From Streptomyces smaragdinus (GTDB lineage Bacteria > Actinomycetota > Actinomycetes > Streptomycetales > Streptomycetaceae): DNA of 64,000 bases. Below are positions 24,394 to 32,304 of this stretch, in pieces. Numbering within the stretch: position 1 is the first letter of the stretch; each line of letters starts with the position of its first letter. The DNA is taken from NCBI RefSeq assembly GCF_009604385.1, contig NZ_WEGJ01000002.1, positions 186,001-250,000 on the forward strand, in the 5' to 3' direction. A program made the position numbers and the translations under genes. The notes below the pieces were generated by a model. The model saw only the letters and a list, made by a program, of their open reading frames with translations, searched no databases and was not told where the DNA came from.

Positions 24394-25353
24394 TCATGCC
24401 GGAGCGGCCCGGTCCCAGGCCACGGTGCGGGATCCGGGGGTGAAGTCGCCGAAGGACTGCTGCCAGGACTCGCCGGGCCAGTAGTACGTCACACGTCCCT
24501 CGGTGGGCCGGTAGTGGGCCGTGTACAGGGTTCTCGAGCCCTGTTCGTCGACCGTTCGATACAGCGGCGGCCTCAGCATCGCCGCCACGTCCGTGCCCGC
24601 GGCGCGGATGGCGTGCAGCCGCTCCTGTGTCTGCATGGCCTGCTCCTGCTCGTCGGTCACCGGGAGGTGCTGGTGATTGGCGGCGCAGGCGTCGGGCGCG
24701 GTCGTCGGGGGTATGTCCGGTCCCACGTACACCGTCACCGCTTTCGCGGGGTCGACCAGGGTGAGGTTCTGGGGGACGGCGACGGGCAGGGACCGTAGCC
24801 GGTCGACGGCCTCGTCGACGGTGTCGCAGGTCTCCAGGAGGTAGCGCGCGACGATGAGGATGGAGAAGCCGGGGCCGTAGGCGGAGCGTCCGCCCCAGGT
24901 GAGGGAGACCGCGAGCCCGGCGTCGTTCATCCCGTCCAGCAGGCCCCACAGCATGTCCTGCATCCCGATCACCGGGCGCAGGAAGCAGGAGGAGACGATG
25001 GCGCCCTCGCACTGCTCGGGCGGCAGGTCGTAGTTGCGCAGCAGGCTGCCGGGCCGGCCGATCTGGGTGCAGGACCGGGAGAACGGCCGCAGTGCCGCGT
25101 GGGTGAGGAAGGCTTCCGCCCCGGGCCGGTCGAGTTGGCCGGCCAGTCGGTCAAGCGCCGGGACCAGTTCCGGCATGTGCGTACGGAACAGCGTGCGGAC
25201 ACGGTCCGCGCCCCGCCCGGTGCGGCCCTCGTCGGTCAGCAGGCCCTCCATCTCCTGCCACAGGGGCCGGGCGTAGGAGGCCCAGCGCCCGTCGCGGCCG
25301 TCGCCGATCTCGATCGCCCGGAAGATCTTGTGCTGTTGCCGCACGGCTGCCAC
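24394..25353 (-). CDS. C45-type Ntn hydrolase (acyl-CoA:6-APA acyltransferase-like)
   Basis: A 319-residue protein. Cys95 in SRSCTQIGRPGSLLRNYDL is the predicted catalytic cysteine, freed by autocleavage in family C45 and other Ntn hydrolases; the RNYD that follows is the conserved substrate-site stretch. GLLDGMNDAGLAVSLTWGG (about 165-185) matches the family block GxNexGLAxs. The 94-residue N-terminal segment would be the cleaved propeptide or small subunit. Members acylate or deacylate amide bonds; the substrate is not predictable. The GTG start at 25351-25353 is tentative; another GTG lies 9 bases downstream. Confidence 0.75.
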   Translation of the reverse strand: MAAVRQQHKIFRAIEIGDGRDGRWASYARPLWQEMEGLLTDEGRTGRGADRVRTLFRTHMPELVPALDRLAGQLDRPGAEAFLTHAALRPFSRSCTQIGRPGSLLRNYDLPPEQCEGAIVSSCFLRPVIGMQDMLWGLLDGMNDAGLAVSLTWGGRSAYGPGFSILIVARYLLETCDTVDEAVDRLRSLPVAVPQNLTLVDPAKAVTVYVGPDIPPTTAPDACAANHQHLPVTDEQEQAMQTQERLHAIRAAGTDVAAMLRPPLYRTVDEQGSRTLYTAHYRPTEGRVTYYWPGESWQQSFGDFTPGSRTVAWDRAAPA

Positions 25354-25475
25354 TTTCCCCTGTGAGATTCGGACGAGGTGAGGGCAACCTAGTCAATTCC
25401 GGGGTGAATCACCAGGTCGGCGGCCGGGCGCGGGACGCGGCCAAGCCGCGTTCCGCTGTCCGCCGAGTTAGCTTC

Positions 25476-25497
25476 TTGACCCTCACACCGTGTCAGG
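25476..25497 (-). promoter_or_regulatory. Candidate MerR/TipA-like dyad CTCACAC-C-GTGTCAG
   Basis: TTGAC at 25476-25480 is followed by the near-palindrome CTCACACCGTGTCAG (25482-25496). Dyads of this CACAC/GTGTG type are typical of actinobacterial MerR operators. It sits at the downstream end of the MerR fragment, suggesting a surviving operator of the lost regulator. Confidence 0.35.
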
Positions 25498-25620
25498 CGA
25501 TCCACTTGGGAGATCATGTTCACCATCGGTGTAGTGGCGATAGCCGCTGGCCGGGTCGACGTGAGCCGGGCGCAGCAGTCCGGTCGCGTCGTAATGACGC
25601 AGCATCCGGACCGAGACGTC
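25483..25620 (-). pseudogene. MerR helix-turn-helix remnant
   Basis: The minus strand encodes DVSVRMLRHYDATGLLRPAH followed by VDPASGYRHYTDG, the unmistakable recognition helix and wing of a MerR regulator. There is no N-terminal start or dimerisation helix: upstream the frame continues out of the AlkB-like fragment, and downstream it runs into unrelated residues and a stop at 25483. Confidence 0.7.
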
Positions 25621-25684
25621 ATGCCTGCCGCTCCAGTACGGTGCGGAACGCCACCGATACGCGTCGGCCGCGGGGGATCCTGGC

Positions 25685-25860
25685 TCCGGCTCCCGGGTCA
25701 GACGGGCGGCCTGTTGGCGCGCCCATTCCGGCAGTGGCGGAGCAGTCGTTGTCGTCCGGGGGGGCAGCTGTCACGCTGCGTCCGTAGTCGTAGCGGTGGC
25801 CGTAGTGCTGGACGCGCCGTCTGAGCTTCGCCGTCTCGATCTGCGACAGCATGTCCCGGC
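25685..25860 (-). pseudogene. AlkB-like 2-oxoglutarate/Fe(II) dioxygenase remnant, frameshifted
   Basis: One frame gives LSQIETAKLRRRVQHYGHRY and DYG, resembling the RRVQHYGxRYDY signature of AlkB-like proteins. After a run of seven C (about 25757-25763 on the minus strand) the sequence continues in another frame as PPLPEWARQQAARL, the family's next block. The iron-binding HxD...H part is absent, because the second frame fuses directly into the MerR fragment. This indicates a homopolymer frameshift plus a deletion joining two genes. Confidence 0.55.
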
Positions 25861-26092
25861 ACGCGTTGACCAGCCAGCGCCTCTGACCGGCGGTCCCGGC
25901 GATGGCGGCCCGGGCCGAGCGGGCACGTCCGAGGCGGGCGGGAACAAACCACGAACGCGTTGCGCGGTGGCGCATCCCCCGTGAGAGCTACAGGGGTTGT
26001 CCATCGGCGGGTGATTCGCGGACGGCGGCGAATTCCTAGCGTGGTTGTCAGGTCGCCGCAGGTGCGACCGACCGCCTATCGGGGAGACCGCC

Positions 26093-26962
26093 ATGAGTAC
26101 GACGCCCGCCGGACAGCACGACACCGGCTCCGGACCGGACGAGGACAGCGGCGGCCGTTTCGGCCGGATCGTGCGTTCCCCGCTCGGCTGGATGCTGACG
26201 GGGATGGCCGGCGTCGGCCTGCTCTCGGGTCTGACGGCGACCGGACCCGGGCCGGTGCCGGTGCTGGGCGCGGCTGCCGCGGTGGCCGTGTACTGGCTCG
26301 TCGTACGTCGTGTCGCGCGGCGTACGACGCCGGAACTCGCGCGGGGCGGGGCCGGCCGGGAGGTGCTGCTGGGCGGTGGCATCGGGCTGGGCTTCGTCCT
26401 CGTGTCCGCCCTGCTGCTCACGCTGTTCGGGGGTTACTCGTTCTCCTGGGCGGACAACGGCTTCCTGTCGGTCGTGTGGACCACCGTGATGGTGCAGATC
26501 GGCGCCGCGGTCACCGAGGAGCTGATGTTCCGCGGTCTGGCGCTGCAGGCCCTGGAGCAGCTGTGGGGGAGCCGGGCAGCCCTGGTGATCACGTCGTTGT
26601 TCTTCGGTGTCGCCCACCTGGGCGCCCCGGGGGCGAACGCGTGGAGCGGTCTGGCGATCGCGCTGGAGGCCGGCGTCCTGCTGGGCGCTGCGTTCGTGTG
26701 GCGGCGTAACATCTGGTTCGTCGTGGGCCTGCACTTCGCCTGGAACGCGGCCGAGCAGCTGCTGGGCATCCCGGTCTCCGGACACACTCCCGACGGCCTG
26801 TTCACCGTCGAGATGCACGGCTCCGCGTTCTGGACCGGCGGCGACTTCGGCCTCGAGGCGTCGATCGTGCCCGTCCTGATCAGCGTGGCCCTCGCCGTCT
26901 CCATGCTGGTCCGCGCCCACCGCGGCGGCGGCCTCAAGCCCCGTCGGCACGCGGACCACTGA
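26093..26962 (+). CDS. CPBP-family intramembrane metalloprotease
   Basis: A 289-residue multi-helix membrane protein with the Abi/CPBP motifs: TEELMFRGLALQAL (EExxxR-like motif 1), SLFFGVAHLGAPG (motif 2 histidine) and VVGLHFAWNAAEQLLG (motif 3, HxxxN). These glutamic-type intramembrane proteases cleave membrane substrates; bacterial roles include bacteriocin self-immunity. GGGGAGACC precedes the ATG. A histidine kinase and response regulator follow after 25 bases on the same strand, suggesting one operon. Confidence 0.88.
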   Translation: MSTTPAGQHDTGSGPDEDSGGRFGRIVRSPLGWMLTGMAGVGLLSGLTATGPGPVPVLGAAAAVAVYWLVVRRVARRTTPELARGGAGREVLLGGGIGLGFVLVSALLLTLFGGYSFSWADNGFLSVVWTTVMVQIGAAVTEELMFRGLALQALEQLWGSRAALVITSLFFGVAHLGAPGANAWSGLAIALEAGVLLGAAFVWRRNIWFVVGLHFAWNAAEQLLGIPVSGHTPDGLFTVEMHGSAFWTGGDFGLEASIVPVLISVALAVSMLVRAHRGGGLKPRRHADH

Positions 26963-26987
26963 GACAGGCCGACTGGAGGATACGCAC

Positions 26988-28193
26988 GTGATGTCCCGTC
27001 GGGCGCCCCGGAGCCTCCCACGGCTCCGGGCGCCTCTCGCCCGGTGGCAGGAGCGCGACGCCGTCCACAAGGACGGCGTCCTCGCCCTGGTACTCGCCCT
27101 GCTGGCCTTCGCGCCGACCCTGTCCCAGATCGGGGCGCAGATCGGCGATCTGCCCCGGCGGCCGGGGGACGCGCTGAGCGTCGTACTGATCCTGGCCCAG
27201 GCCCTGCCCCTCACCGTCCGCCGCAGGTGGCCCGCGGCCTGTCTCGCGGCCGTCGCGGCCGCGTTCGCCGTGCACCAGGCGCTGGGCTTCGCGACGACGT
27301 TCGCGAGCGTGGGGCTGTATCTGGCCCTGTACTCCGCCGGGGCCCACCAGGTCCGCTTCCGCCGCGGCACGGCCGTCGTGGCGTCCTCGGGCTACACCGT
27401 GCTGGCCGTCGTCCTGAACCGCCTCGGGTCACCACAGCACGTACCGGACTATCTCGCGTTCGGTCTGGTGCTGGCCGTGGCCTGGCTGGTGGGCAGTACG
27501 GTGCGTACGCGGCGTACGGAGGAGGCGACGCGGCGGCGGCTGGCCGCCGAGGTGGCCACGGCCACCGAGCGGGCACGGATCGCCCGCGAGCTGCACGACG
27601 TGGTCACCCACCACGTGACCGCCATGGTGGTCCAGGCCGACGCGGCGCAGTTCCTGCTCACGTCCGCGCCGGAACGCGCCGGCGACTCGCTGACCGCCGT
27701 CAGCGACACCGGCCGCCGCGCGCTGACGGAGCTGCGGTACCTGCTCGGCGTCCTGGAGGCCACCGGCGACTCGGCGCCCGCGGACCGGGCGCCCGCCCTG
27801 GGACGCGTGGGGGACCTGGTCGAGCAGGCTCGCAGATCGGGTCAGCCGGTCGAGTTCAGCGAGCAGGGGCAGCGGCGGCCCCAGGGCGTGGACGTGGAGC
27901 TGGCCGCGTACCGGGTGGTGCAGGAAGCGCTCACCAACGCCATGAAGTACGCGGCCGGAAAGCCGACCCGCGTCCTGCTCCGGCACGGCGACGCGCACAT
28001 CGGGATCGAGGTGACCACCGACGGTCCCGCCGCCGCTCCGGCGCCGCGGAAACCGGGCCCGGCGGGCGGACGGGGTCTGACGGGGCTGCGTACCCGGGTG
28101 CGGATGCTCGATGGTGAACTGGAGGCCGGCCCCCGGCCCGAGGGCGGGTTCGAGGTCCGCGCCACCATTCCGTCCCAGCCCCGTCAGGAGTGA
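26988..28193 (+). CDS. NarL-type sensor histidine kinase
   Basis: A 401-residue kinase. About five membrane helices occupy residues 30-165. The HisKA_3 dimerisation domain has the phosphoacceptor in ERARIARELHDVVTHHVTAM, and the HATPase domain has AAYRVVQEALTNAMKYA and GRGLTGLRTRVRMLDGELEA. GGAGGA lies 8 bases before the GTG at 26988; an ATG follows immediately and may be used instead. It is paired with the response regulator encoded 4 bases downstream. The short extracytoplasmic loops suggest membrane-stress sensing rather than a soluble ligand (inference). Confidence 0.92.
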   Translation: MMSRRAPRSLPRLRAPLARWQERDAVHKDGVLALVLALLAFAPTLSQIGAQIGDLPRRPGDALSVVLILAQALPLTVRRRWPAACLAAVAAAFAVHQALGFATTFASVGLYLALYSAGAHQVRFRRGTAVVASSGYTVLAVVLNRLGSPQHVPDYLAFGLVLAVAWLVGSTVRTRRTEEATRRRLAAEVATATERARIARELHDVVTHHVTAMVVQADAAQFLLTSAPERAGDSLTAVSDTGRRALTELRYLLGVLEATGDSAPADRAPALGRVGDLVEQARRSGQPVEFSEQGQRRPQGVDVELAAYRVVQEALTNAMKYAAGKPTRVLLRHGDAHIGIEVTTDGPAAAPAPRKPGPAGGRGLTGLRTRVRMLDGELEAGPRPEGGFEVRATIPSQPRQE

Positions 28194-28197
28194 CCCC

Positions 28198-28890
28198 TTG
28201 AGCGACGCGCCGCCACCGATCCGTGTGCTCGTCTGCGACGACCAGGCGCTGGTGCGGACCGGCTACGTCACCATCTTCTCCGCGCAGCCCGACATGGAGG
28301 TCGTCGGAGAGGCGGAGAACGGGCACGAGGCGGTGCAGGCCGCGCGGCGCCTGCGCCCCGACGTGGCCGTGATGGACATCCGGATGCCGTTGCTCGACGG
28401 CATCGAGGCCACGCGGCAGCTGGCCGGCCCCGACACCGAGGGCGCGCCGAAGGTACTGGTCGTCACCACCTTCAACGTCGACGCCTACGTCTACGACGCG
28501 CTCCGCGCCGGGGCGAGCGGCTTCCTCCTCAAGGACGCGCCCCCGGCCGAGCTGGTGAACGGCATCCGGACCGTCGCCCGCGGCGAGGCCCTGCTGGCGC
28601 CTGCCGTCACCCGCCACCTCATCGGCCACTTCGCCGAGCACGTGCGCCCGTCCGACACCTCCCGGCCGGCCAGGCAGGACGTCGTGAGCGCGCTGACCCC
28701 GCGGGAGCTGGAGGTGCTTCAGCTGATCGCCGAGGGGATGTCGAACGCGGAGATCGCCGGGGCGATGTTCATCACGCCCGAGACCGTGAAGACGTATGTG
28801 TCGCGGATCCTGGCGAAACTCGGCCTGCGCGACCGTGTCCAGGCCGTGGTCCTCGCCTACCGGGTCGGCCTGGTGACGGGAACGGCGTGA
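28198..28890 (+). CDS. NarL/LuxR-type response regulator
   Basis: A 230-residue regulator. The receiver domain is IRVLVCDDQALVRTGY with the phospho-aspartate in VAVMDIRMPLLDG and KVLVVTTF. The LuxR helix-turn-helix is LTPRELEVLQLIAEGMSNAE plus ETVKTYVSRILAKLG. The start is TTG at 28198, supported by AGGAG 8 bases upstream and by the position of the receiver domain. The likely target is its own CPBP-kinase operon. Confidence 0.92.
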   Translation: MSDAPPPIRVLVCDDQALVRTGYVTIFSAQPDMEVVGEAENGHEAVQAARRLRPDVAVMDIRMPLLDGIEATRQLAGPDTEGAPKVLVVTTFNVDAYVYDALRAGASGFLLKDAPPAELVNGIRTVARGEALLAPAVTRHLIGHFAEHVRPSDTSRPARQDVVSALTPRELEVLQLIAEGMSNAEIAGAMFITPETVKTYVSRILAKLGLRDRVQAVVLAYRVGLVTGTA

Positions 28891-28899
28891 ACGGGGAGT

Positions 28900-29712
28900 T
28901 CAGCTCGGCAGCACGGCGAGGCGGGCGTACTCCCAGGGGTCGTGGGCCGAGAAGAGGGCGACCTCGTCCGCGTGTTCGCGGACCAGCTCGCGCAGCCGGG
29001 CCTGGGTGCCCAGCCGCAGGTCGCGGTGGACCTCGGAGCCGGTCTGGACGAGGTCCAGCAGCGGGTGGGGCTCCTTGGTCTCCGCCATCTCGCGGTGGTA
29101 GTAGTACGCGTCGCCGCAGTGCAGCAGCCAGCCCTCGCCGCGGTGGACGGCGACGCCGGTGTGGCCGGCGGTGTGACCGCCGAGCGGAACGAGCCGGAAC
29201 TCGTCCGGCAGCCCGCGCGGGCGCACTGCGGTGAAGCCGAACCAGTCCCCGGCGGTTTCCTCGCCGCCGTACGTGACCCAGTGGGGCTCGTGTGCCCAGT
29301 GGGCCGGGCGGTAGCGCCGGCTCGGGGCCTCGGCGCGTGCGGCGGCGAGTTCGGCGGCCAGGACGTGGACTCGGGCGCCGGGGAAGTCGGGGAGGCCGCC
29401 GCAGTGGTCCACGTCCAGGTGGGTCACCAGGATGTGGCGTACGTCGGAGGGGTCGAATCCGAGCCGGGCGATCTGCCGGACGGCCGTCTCCTCCTCGTCG
29501 AGCACCGGCGCGGCCATCTCGACCCAGTCGGCGCCGAGCGTGCCGTCCGGGTCGCGGACGTCGGCGAGCCCGAGTCCGGTCTCGACCAGGACGAGGCCGT
29601 CGCGGTCGGTCTCCACGAGCAGGCAGTGGTTGACGGCCGGCGCCGGAGCGGGGCCGTCGTAGGTGGCGTCGATCGTGCGGACCGAGCCGCAGTTGAGGTG
29701 ATGAATCTGCAT
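28900..29712 (-). CDS. MBL-fold metallohydrolase (lactonase-like)
   Basis: A 270-residue metallo-beta-lactamase-fold enzyme: THLDVDHCGGLPDF (HxDxDH, a variant of HxHxDH), GGHTAGHTGVA (third metal histidine) and LHCGDAYYY (bridging Asp). N-terminal MQIHHLNCGSVRTIDA is typical of the AHL-lactonase/YcbL-like group. The ATG at 29710-29712 coincides with the expected transcription start of the MerR-type promoter at 29720-29750, so the message is probably leaderless. It is divergent from a merR gene that is its likely activator. Confidence 0.87.
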   Translation of the reverse strand: MQIHHLNCGSVRTIDATYDGPAPAPAVNHCLLVETDRDGLVLVETGLGLADVRDPDGTLGADWVEMAAPVLDEEETAVRQIARLGFDPSDVRHILVTHLDVDHCGGLPDFPGARVHVLAAELAAARAEAPSRRYRPAHWAHEPHWVTYGGEETAGDWFGFTAVRPRGLPDEFRLVPLGGHTAGHTGVAVHRGEGWLLHCGDAYYYHREMAETKEPHPLLDLVQTGSEVHRDLRLGTQARLRELVREHADEVALFSAHDPWEYARLAVLPS

Positions 29713-29719
29713 ACCGACT

Positions 29720-29750
29720 AGGCTGCGACTTGAATCGCGCTTCAAGTCAA
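29720..29750 (-). promoter_or_regulatory. MerR-type promoter/operator of the MBL hydrolase
   Basis: On the minus strand: TTGACT (29745-29750), a 19-base spacer, then CAGCCT (29720-29725). The perfect inverted repeat GACTTGAA-N6-TTCAAGTC (29727-29748) fills the spacer. A long spacer with a dyad is diagnostic of MerR activation, and the merR gene is immediately divergent. Confidence 0.8.
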
Positions 29751-29770
29751 GCTCTCCCGGGGAGGACTCC

Positions 29771-30199
29771 GTGCCCGACGAACCGCTCCTCGACATCGGC
29801 GAGGTCGCCCGCCGTTCGGGGCTCGCGCCCTCGGCCCTGCGCTTCTACGAGAAGAAGGGCCTGATCGCCCCCGAGGGCCGCAACGGCCTGCGCCGCACCT
29901 ACTGTCCGGACGTCCTGGAGCGCCTCGGGCTCATCACCTGCGCGCGCAGCGCCGGGGTGCCGGTCGCCGAGATCGGCCGCTTCCTGGCCGCGGGTCCGTC
30001 CGACGGGGACCTGCGGGTCCGGATGGCCGCCAGGGCCGAGGACCTGGACGAACGGATCGGCCGCCTGACGAGGCTGCGGGACAGCCTGCGCCACGCGGCC
30101 GTCTGTGCCCACGAACCGATCGTCGACTGCCCGGACTTCCGGCGCGCGATGGGCAACGTGGCGGCGGGCGTGCCGAGTCCCGCTGCCGACAGTTCGTGA
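29771..30199 (+). CDS. MerR-family transcriptional regulator
   Basis: A 142-residue MerR protein: LDIGEVARRSGLAPSALRFY, EKKGLIAPEGRNGLRRTY and a C-terminal coiled coil (LDERIGRLTRLRDSLRHA) ending in AAVCAHEPIVDCPDF. The cysteines are not in a SoxR CX2CXCX5C array, so an iron-sulfur cluster is unlikely. The start is GTG at 29771 with GGGGAGGA upstream. It should bind the dyad at 29727-29748 and activate the MBL hydrolase. Confidence 0.9.
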   Translation: MPDEPLLDIGEVARRSGLAPSALRFYEKKGLIAPEGRNGLRRTYCPDVLERLGLITCARSAGVPVAEIGRFLAAGPSDGDLRVRMAARAEDLDERIGRLTRLRDSLRHAAVCAHEPIVDCPDFRRAMGNVAAGVPSPAADSS

Positions 30200-30206
30200 C
30201 GGGGCG

Positions 30207-30809
30207 TCAGCGATCCGCCAGCCGGCCGAATGCCTGGTCGGCGTCGGCCACGGCCTCGGGGCGGACGTCGTGGGCGGTGCGGCCGTCGGCGATTTTCCGC
30301 CAGTTGGTCCGGGCGAGGACGCGCTGGACCGCGAGTACCTGGGCGGCCAGCAGGCGTGCCCGGATGCCTTCGCCGAGGGCGCCCGCCAGCGCCTCCTCGT
30401 CCTCGAGCTGATACCGCGTGAGCCGTCCCGCCAGGCTCGGTGTGGTGAACACCAGCCGGTGGAACGCCACCACCTCGGGGTGATCGCAGAGGCCGGTGAC
30501 GGGGTCGTACCGGTCGAGGCCGGCCCGGAAGTGGCGGTGCAGCGCCGTTACCGGCTCGATGCCGGACCCGCGGTCATGTACGACGCGCGCCGCCTCGCCC
30601 TGGTGGTCCGCGAAGCGGTACAGCACCAGATCTTCCTTGGTGGGGAAGTATCGGAAGAGCGTCGGCTTGGAGATCTCGGCCGCCGCGGCGATGTCGTTGA
30701 CCGAGACCCGGTCGAAGCCGTGCTCCAGGAACAGCGAGACGGCCGCGTCCCCGATGGCGTCGCGCGTCCGCTCCTTCTTGCGGGCCCGCAGTCCCGTCGG
30801 CTCGCTCAT
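30207..30809 (-). CDS. TetR-family transcriptional regulator
   Basis: A 200-residue TetR protein with RDAIGDAAVSLFLEHGFD, VSVNDIAAAAEISKPTLFRY and FPTKEDLVLYRF; the rest is the helical ligand domain. It is divergent from an NmrA-like oxidoreductase 54 bases away, with repeated TAACCGGGT sequences between them. Its stop lies 8 bases from the convergent MerR stop. Confidence 0.9.
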   Translation of the reverse strand: MSEPTGLRARKKERTRDAIGDAAVSLFLEHGFDRVSVNDIAAAAEISKPTLFRYFPTKEDLVLYRFADHQGEAARVVHDRGSGIEPVTALHRHFRAGLDRYDPVTGLCDHPEVVAFHRLVFTTPSLAGRLTRYQLEDEEALAGALGEGIRARLLAAQVLAVQRVLARTNWRKIADGRTAHDVRPEAVADADQAFGRLADR

Positions 30810-30818
30810 CCGTCCACA

Positions 30819-30857
30819 GTAACATTCGTAACCGGGTTGCTTTTTTAACCGGGTAAC
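30819..30857. promoter_or_regulatory. Repeated TAACCGGGT operator region between TetR and NmrA genes
   Basis: TAACCGGGT occurs at 30829-30837 and again at 30846-30854, 17 bases apart, and GTAAC occurs three times (30819, 30828, 30853). A run of six T lies between the copies. Both divergent starts are within about 20 bases, so a protein bound here would control both genes. Confidence 0.55.
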
Positions 30858-30863
30858 GTTTTC

Positions 30864-31745
30864 ATGGATGGTATGAATCAGAAGGACACTCCTCCCGTGC
30901 TCGTCACCGGAGCGACCGGCCGGGTCGGCCGCCTCGTCGTCGACCAACTCCTCGACGCGGGCGTACCGGTCCGTGCCCTCGCCCGCCGCTCCGATACGGA
31001 CCTGCCGGCGAAGGCCGAGGTCTTCACGGGCGACCTCACGGCCCCCGACTCGCTCGACCGGGCGTTGAACGGCGTGGGCGCGGTCTTCCTCCTCTGGACC
31101 GCCCCGCCCCGGACCGCGGAGGCAGTCGTCGACCGGCTGGCGGCCCACGCGCGGCGGATCGTCTTCCTCTCCTCCCCGCACCGGACGCCGCATCCCTTCT
31201 TCCAGCAGCCCAACCCCATGGCGGCGCTGCACGCCGGCATCGAGCGGCTCATCGCGGCCACCGGCCTCGAGTCGACGATCATCCGCCCGGGGATGTTCGC
31301 GTCGAACTCGCTGGCCTGGTGGGCGCCCGCGATCCGCGCCGGCGAAGCCGTCCGGTGGCCGTACGGCGCCGCCGAGTCGGCGCCGGTCGACGACCGCGAC
31401 ATCGCGGCCGTCGCGGCCCGGACGCTCCACGAGGACGGGCACGCCGGGGGGCACTACGTCCTGACGGGCTCAGAATCGCTGACCCAGGCCGCGCAGGTGG
31501 AGGCCATCGGCAACGCCCTGGGGCGCCGGATCGCGTTCGAGGAGTTGACGCCGGACGAGTTCCGAAGGCTGTGGCAGGACAGGGCGCCCGCCTCGGCCAT
31601 CGACATGCTGCTCGCCGCGTGGAGTGCGGCTGTCGGACAGCCCGCGTACATCACCACCGCGGTGGCCGACATCCTCGGGAGGGCGCCGCGAACGTTCCAT
31701 CGGTGGGCTGTCGACCACGCCGGTGCGTTCGCGGAGGGGTCGTAG
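30864..31745 (+). CDS. NmrA/NAD(P)H-binding Rossmann oxidoreductase
   Basis: A 293-residue atypical short-chain dehydrogenase/NmrA-like protein: PVLVTGATGRVGRLVVDQLL, a short ARRSDTD region binding the nucleotide, and TIIRPGMFASNSLAWW. The catalytic YxxxK of classical SDRs is missing, as usual in NmrA/azoreductase-like members. Its divergent TetR suggests ligand-induced expression. Confidence 0.87.
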   Translation: MDGMNQKDTPPVLVTGATGRVGRLVVDQLLDAGVPVRALARRSDTDLPAKAEVFTGDLTAPDSLDRALNGVGAVFLLWTAPPRTAEAVVDRLAAHARRIVFLSSPHRTPHPFFQQPNPMAALHAGIERLIAATGLESTIIRPGMFASNSLAWWAPAIRAGEAVRWPYGAAESAPVDDRDIAAVAARTLHEDGHAGGHYVLTGSESLTQAAQVEAIGNALGRRIAFEELTPDEFRRLWQDRAPASAIDMLLAAWSAAVGQPAYITTAVADILGRAPRTFHRWAVDHAGAFAEGS

Positions 31746-31853
31746 GCGATCTGATTCCCGGACGATGCAATTGGTTCTCGTAAGAGACCACGGCCCGCGG
31801 CCGGCTCATCGGATGTTCCGGCGGTGTGCCAGGGAATGCCCCGTTCGCGGTCG

Positions 31854-32231
31854 TCACTCGATCCAGCGGGCGGCGGCCTCGTAGGTGGTGGCCGGGGTGC
31901 TGTTGAACGCGATGGCGGCATCGGGTGCGTGGCGCCGGATCAGATTGATTACCTGTTCGAGGAGTTCGAGTTGATCGTCCGAGTGCCGCAGGCCGCCGCC
32001 GACGGTGACGCATTCCCAGGGATGGGCTCGTAACGCGTCCGCGACCACCGCTTCCACGTCGTCGCTTCCGTCGAGGCCGATCAGACAGGTTTCGACGCTC
32101 ACACCGTGGTCGGCGAATTCGGTCAGTCCCGCCTTGATCGCCTTGGCCACCGGCTCGGGGTCCCATGGCCCGGGCACCCGGTAGGGATCAAGTCCGATCA
32201 CGAGGACGCGGGGTGAGGCTGTGGTGTCCAT
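31854..32231 (-). CDS. Conserved small cytoplasmic protein of unknown function
   Basis: A 125-residue protein. It has an alternating beta/alpha pattern beginning RVLVIGLDPYRVPGPWDPEP and later WECVTVGGGLRHSDDQLELL, which suggests a small Rossmann-like fold. No catalytic motif is recognised. The ATG at 32229-32231 precedes the first beta strand; a frame to 32285 would add a basic tail with no support. It looks like a single-gene unit. Confidence 0.65.
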   Translation of the reverse strand: MDTTASPRVLVIGLDPYRVPGPWDPEPVAKAIKAGLTEFADHGVSVETCLIGLDGSDDVEAVVADALRAHPWECVTVGGGLRHSDDQLELLEQVINLIRRHAPDAAIAFNSTPATTYEAAARWIE

Positions 32232-32304
32232 ATACGGACGATACGCGCCCGGCGACCCGCGGTTCCGGAGGCGATACCCGCGCACGGCCGTGACCGCCGG
32301 CCGA

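Larger units (their letters stand above)
25354..26092. other. Intergenic region of gene remnants
   Basis: About 740 bases with no intact gene. On the minus strand it contains, in order, an AlkB-like fragment and a MerR fragment described separately. On either side are short stretches with no recognisable content. The CPBP protease promoter should lie in the last ~100 bases before 26093. Confidence 0.6.

Noticed and set aside
26048..27370. Minus-strand 440-codon frame opposite the CPBP protease and kinase
   Set aside because: Rich in Arg/Gln/His/Pro without conserved blocks; the plus-strand genes explain the region.
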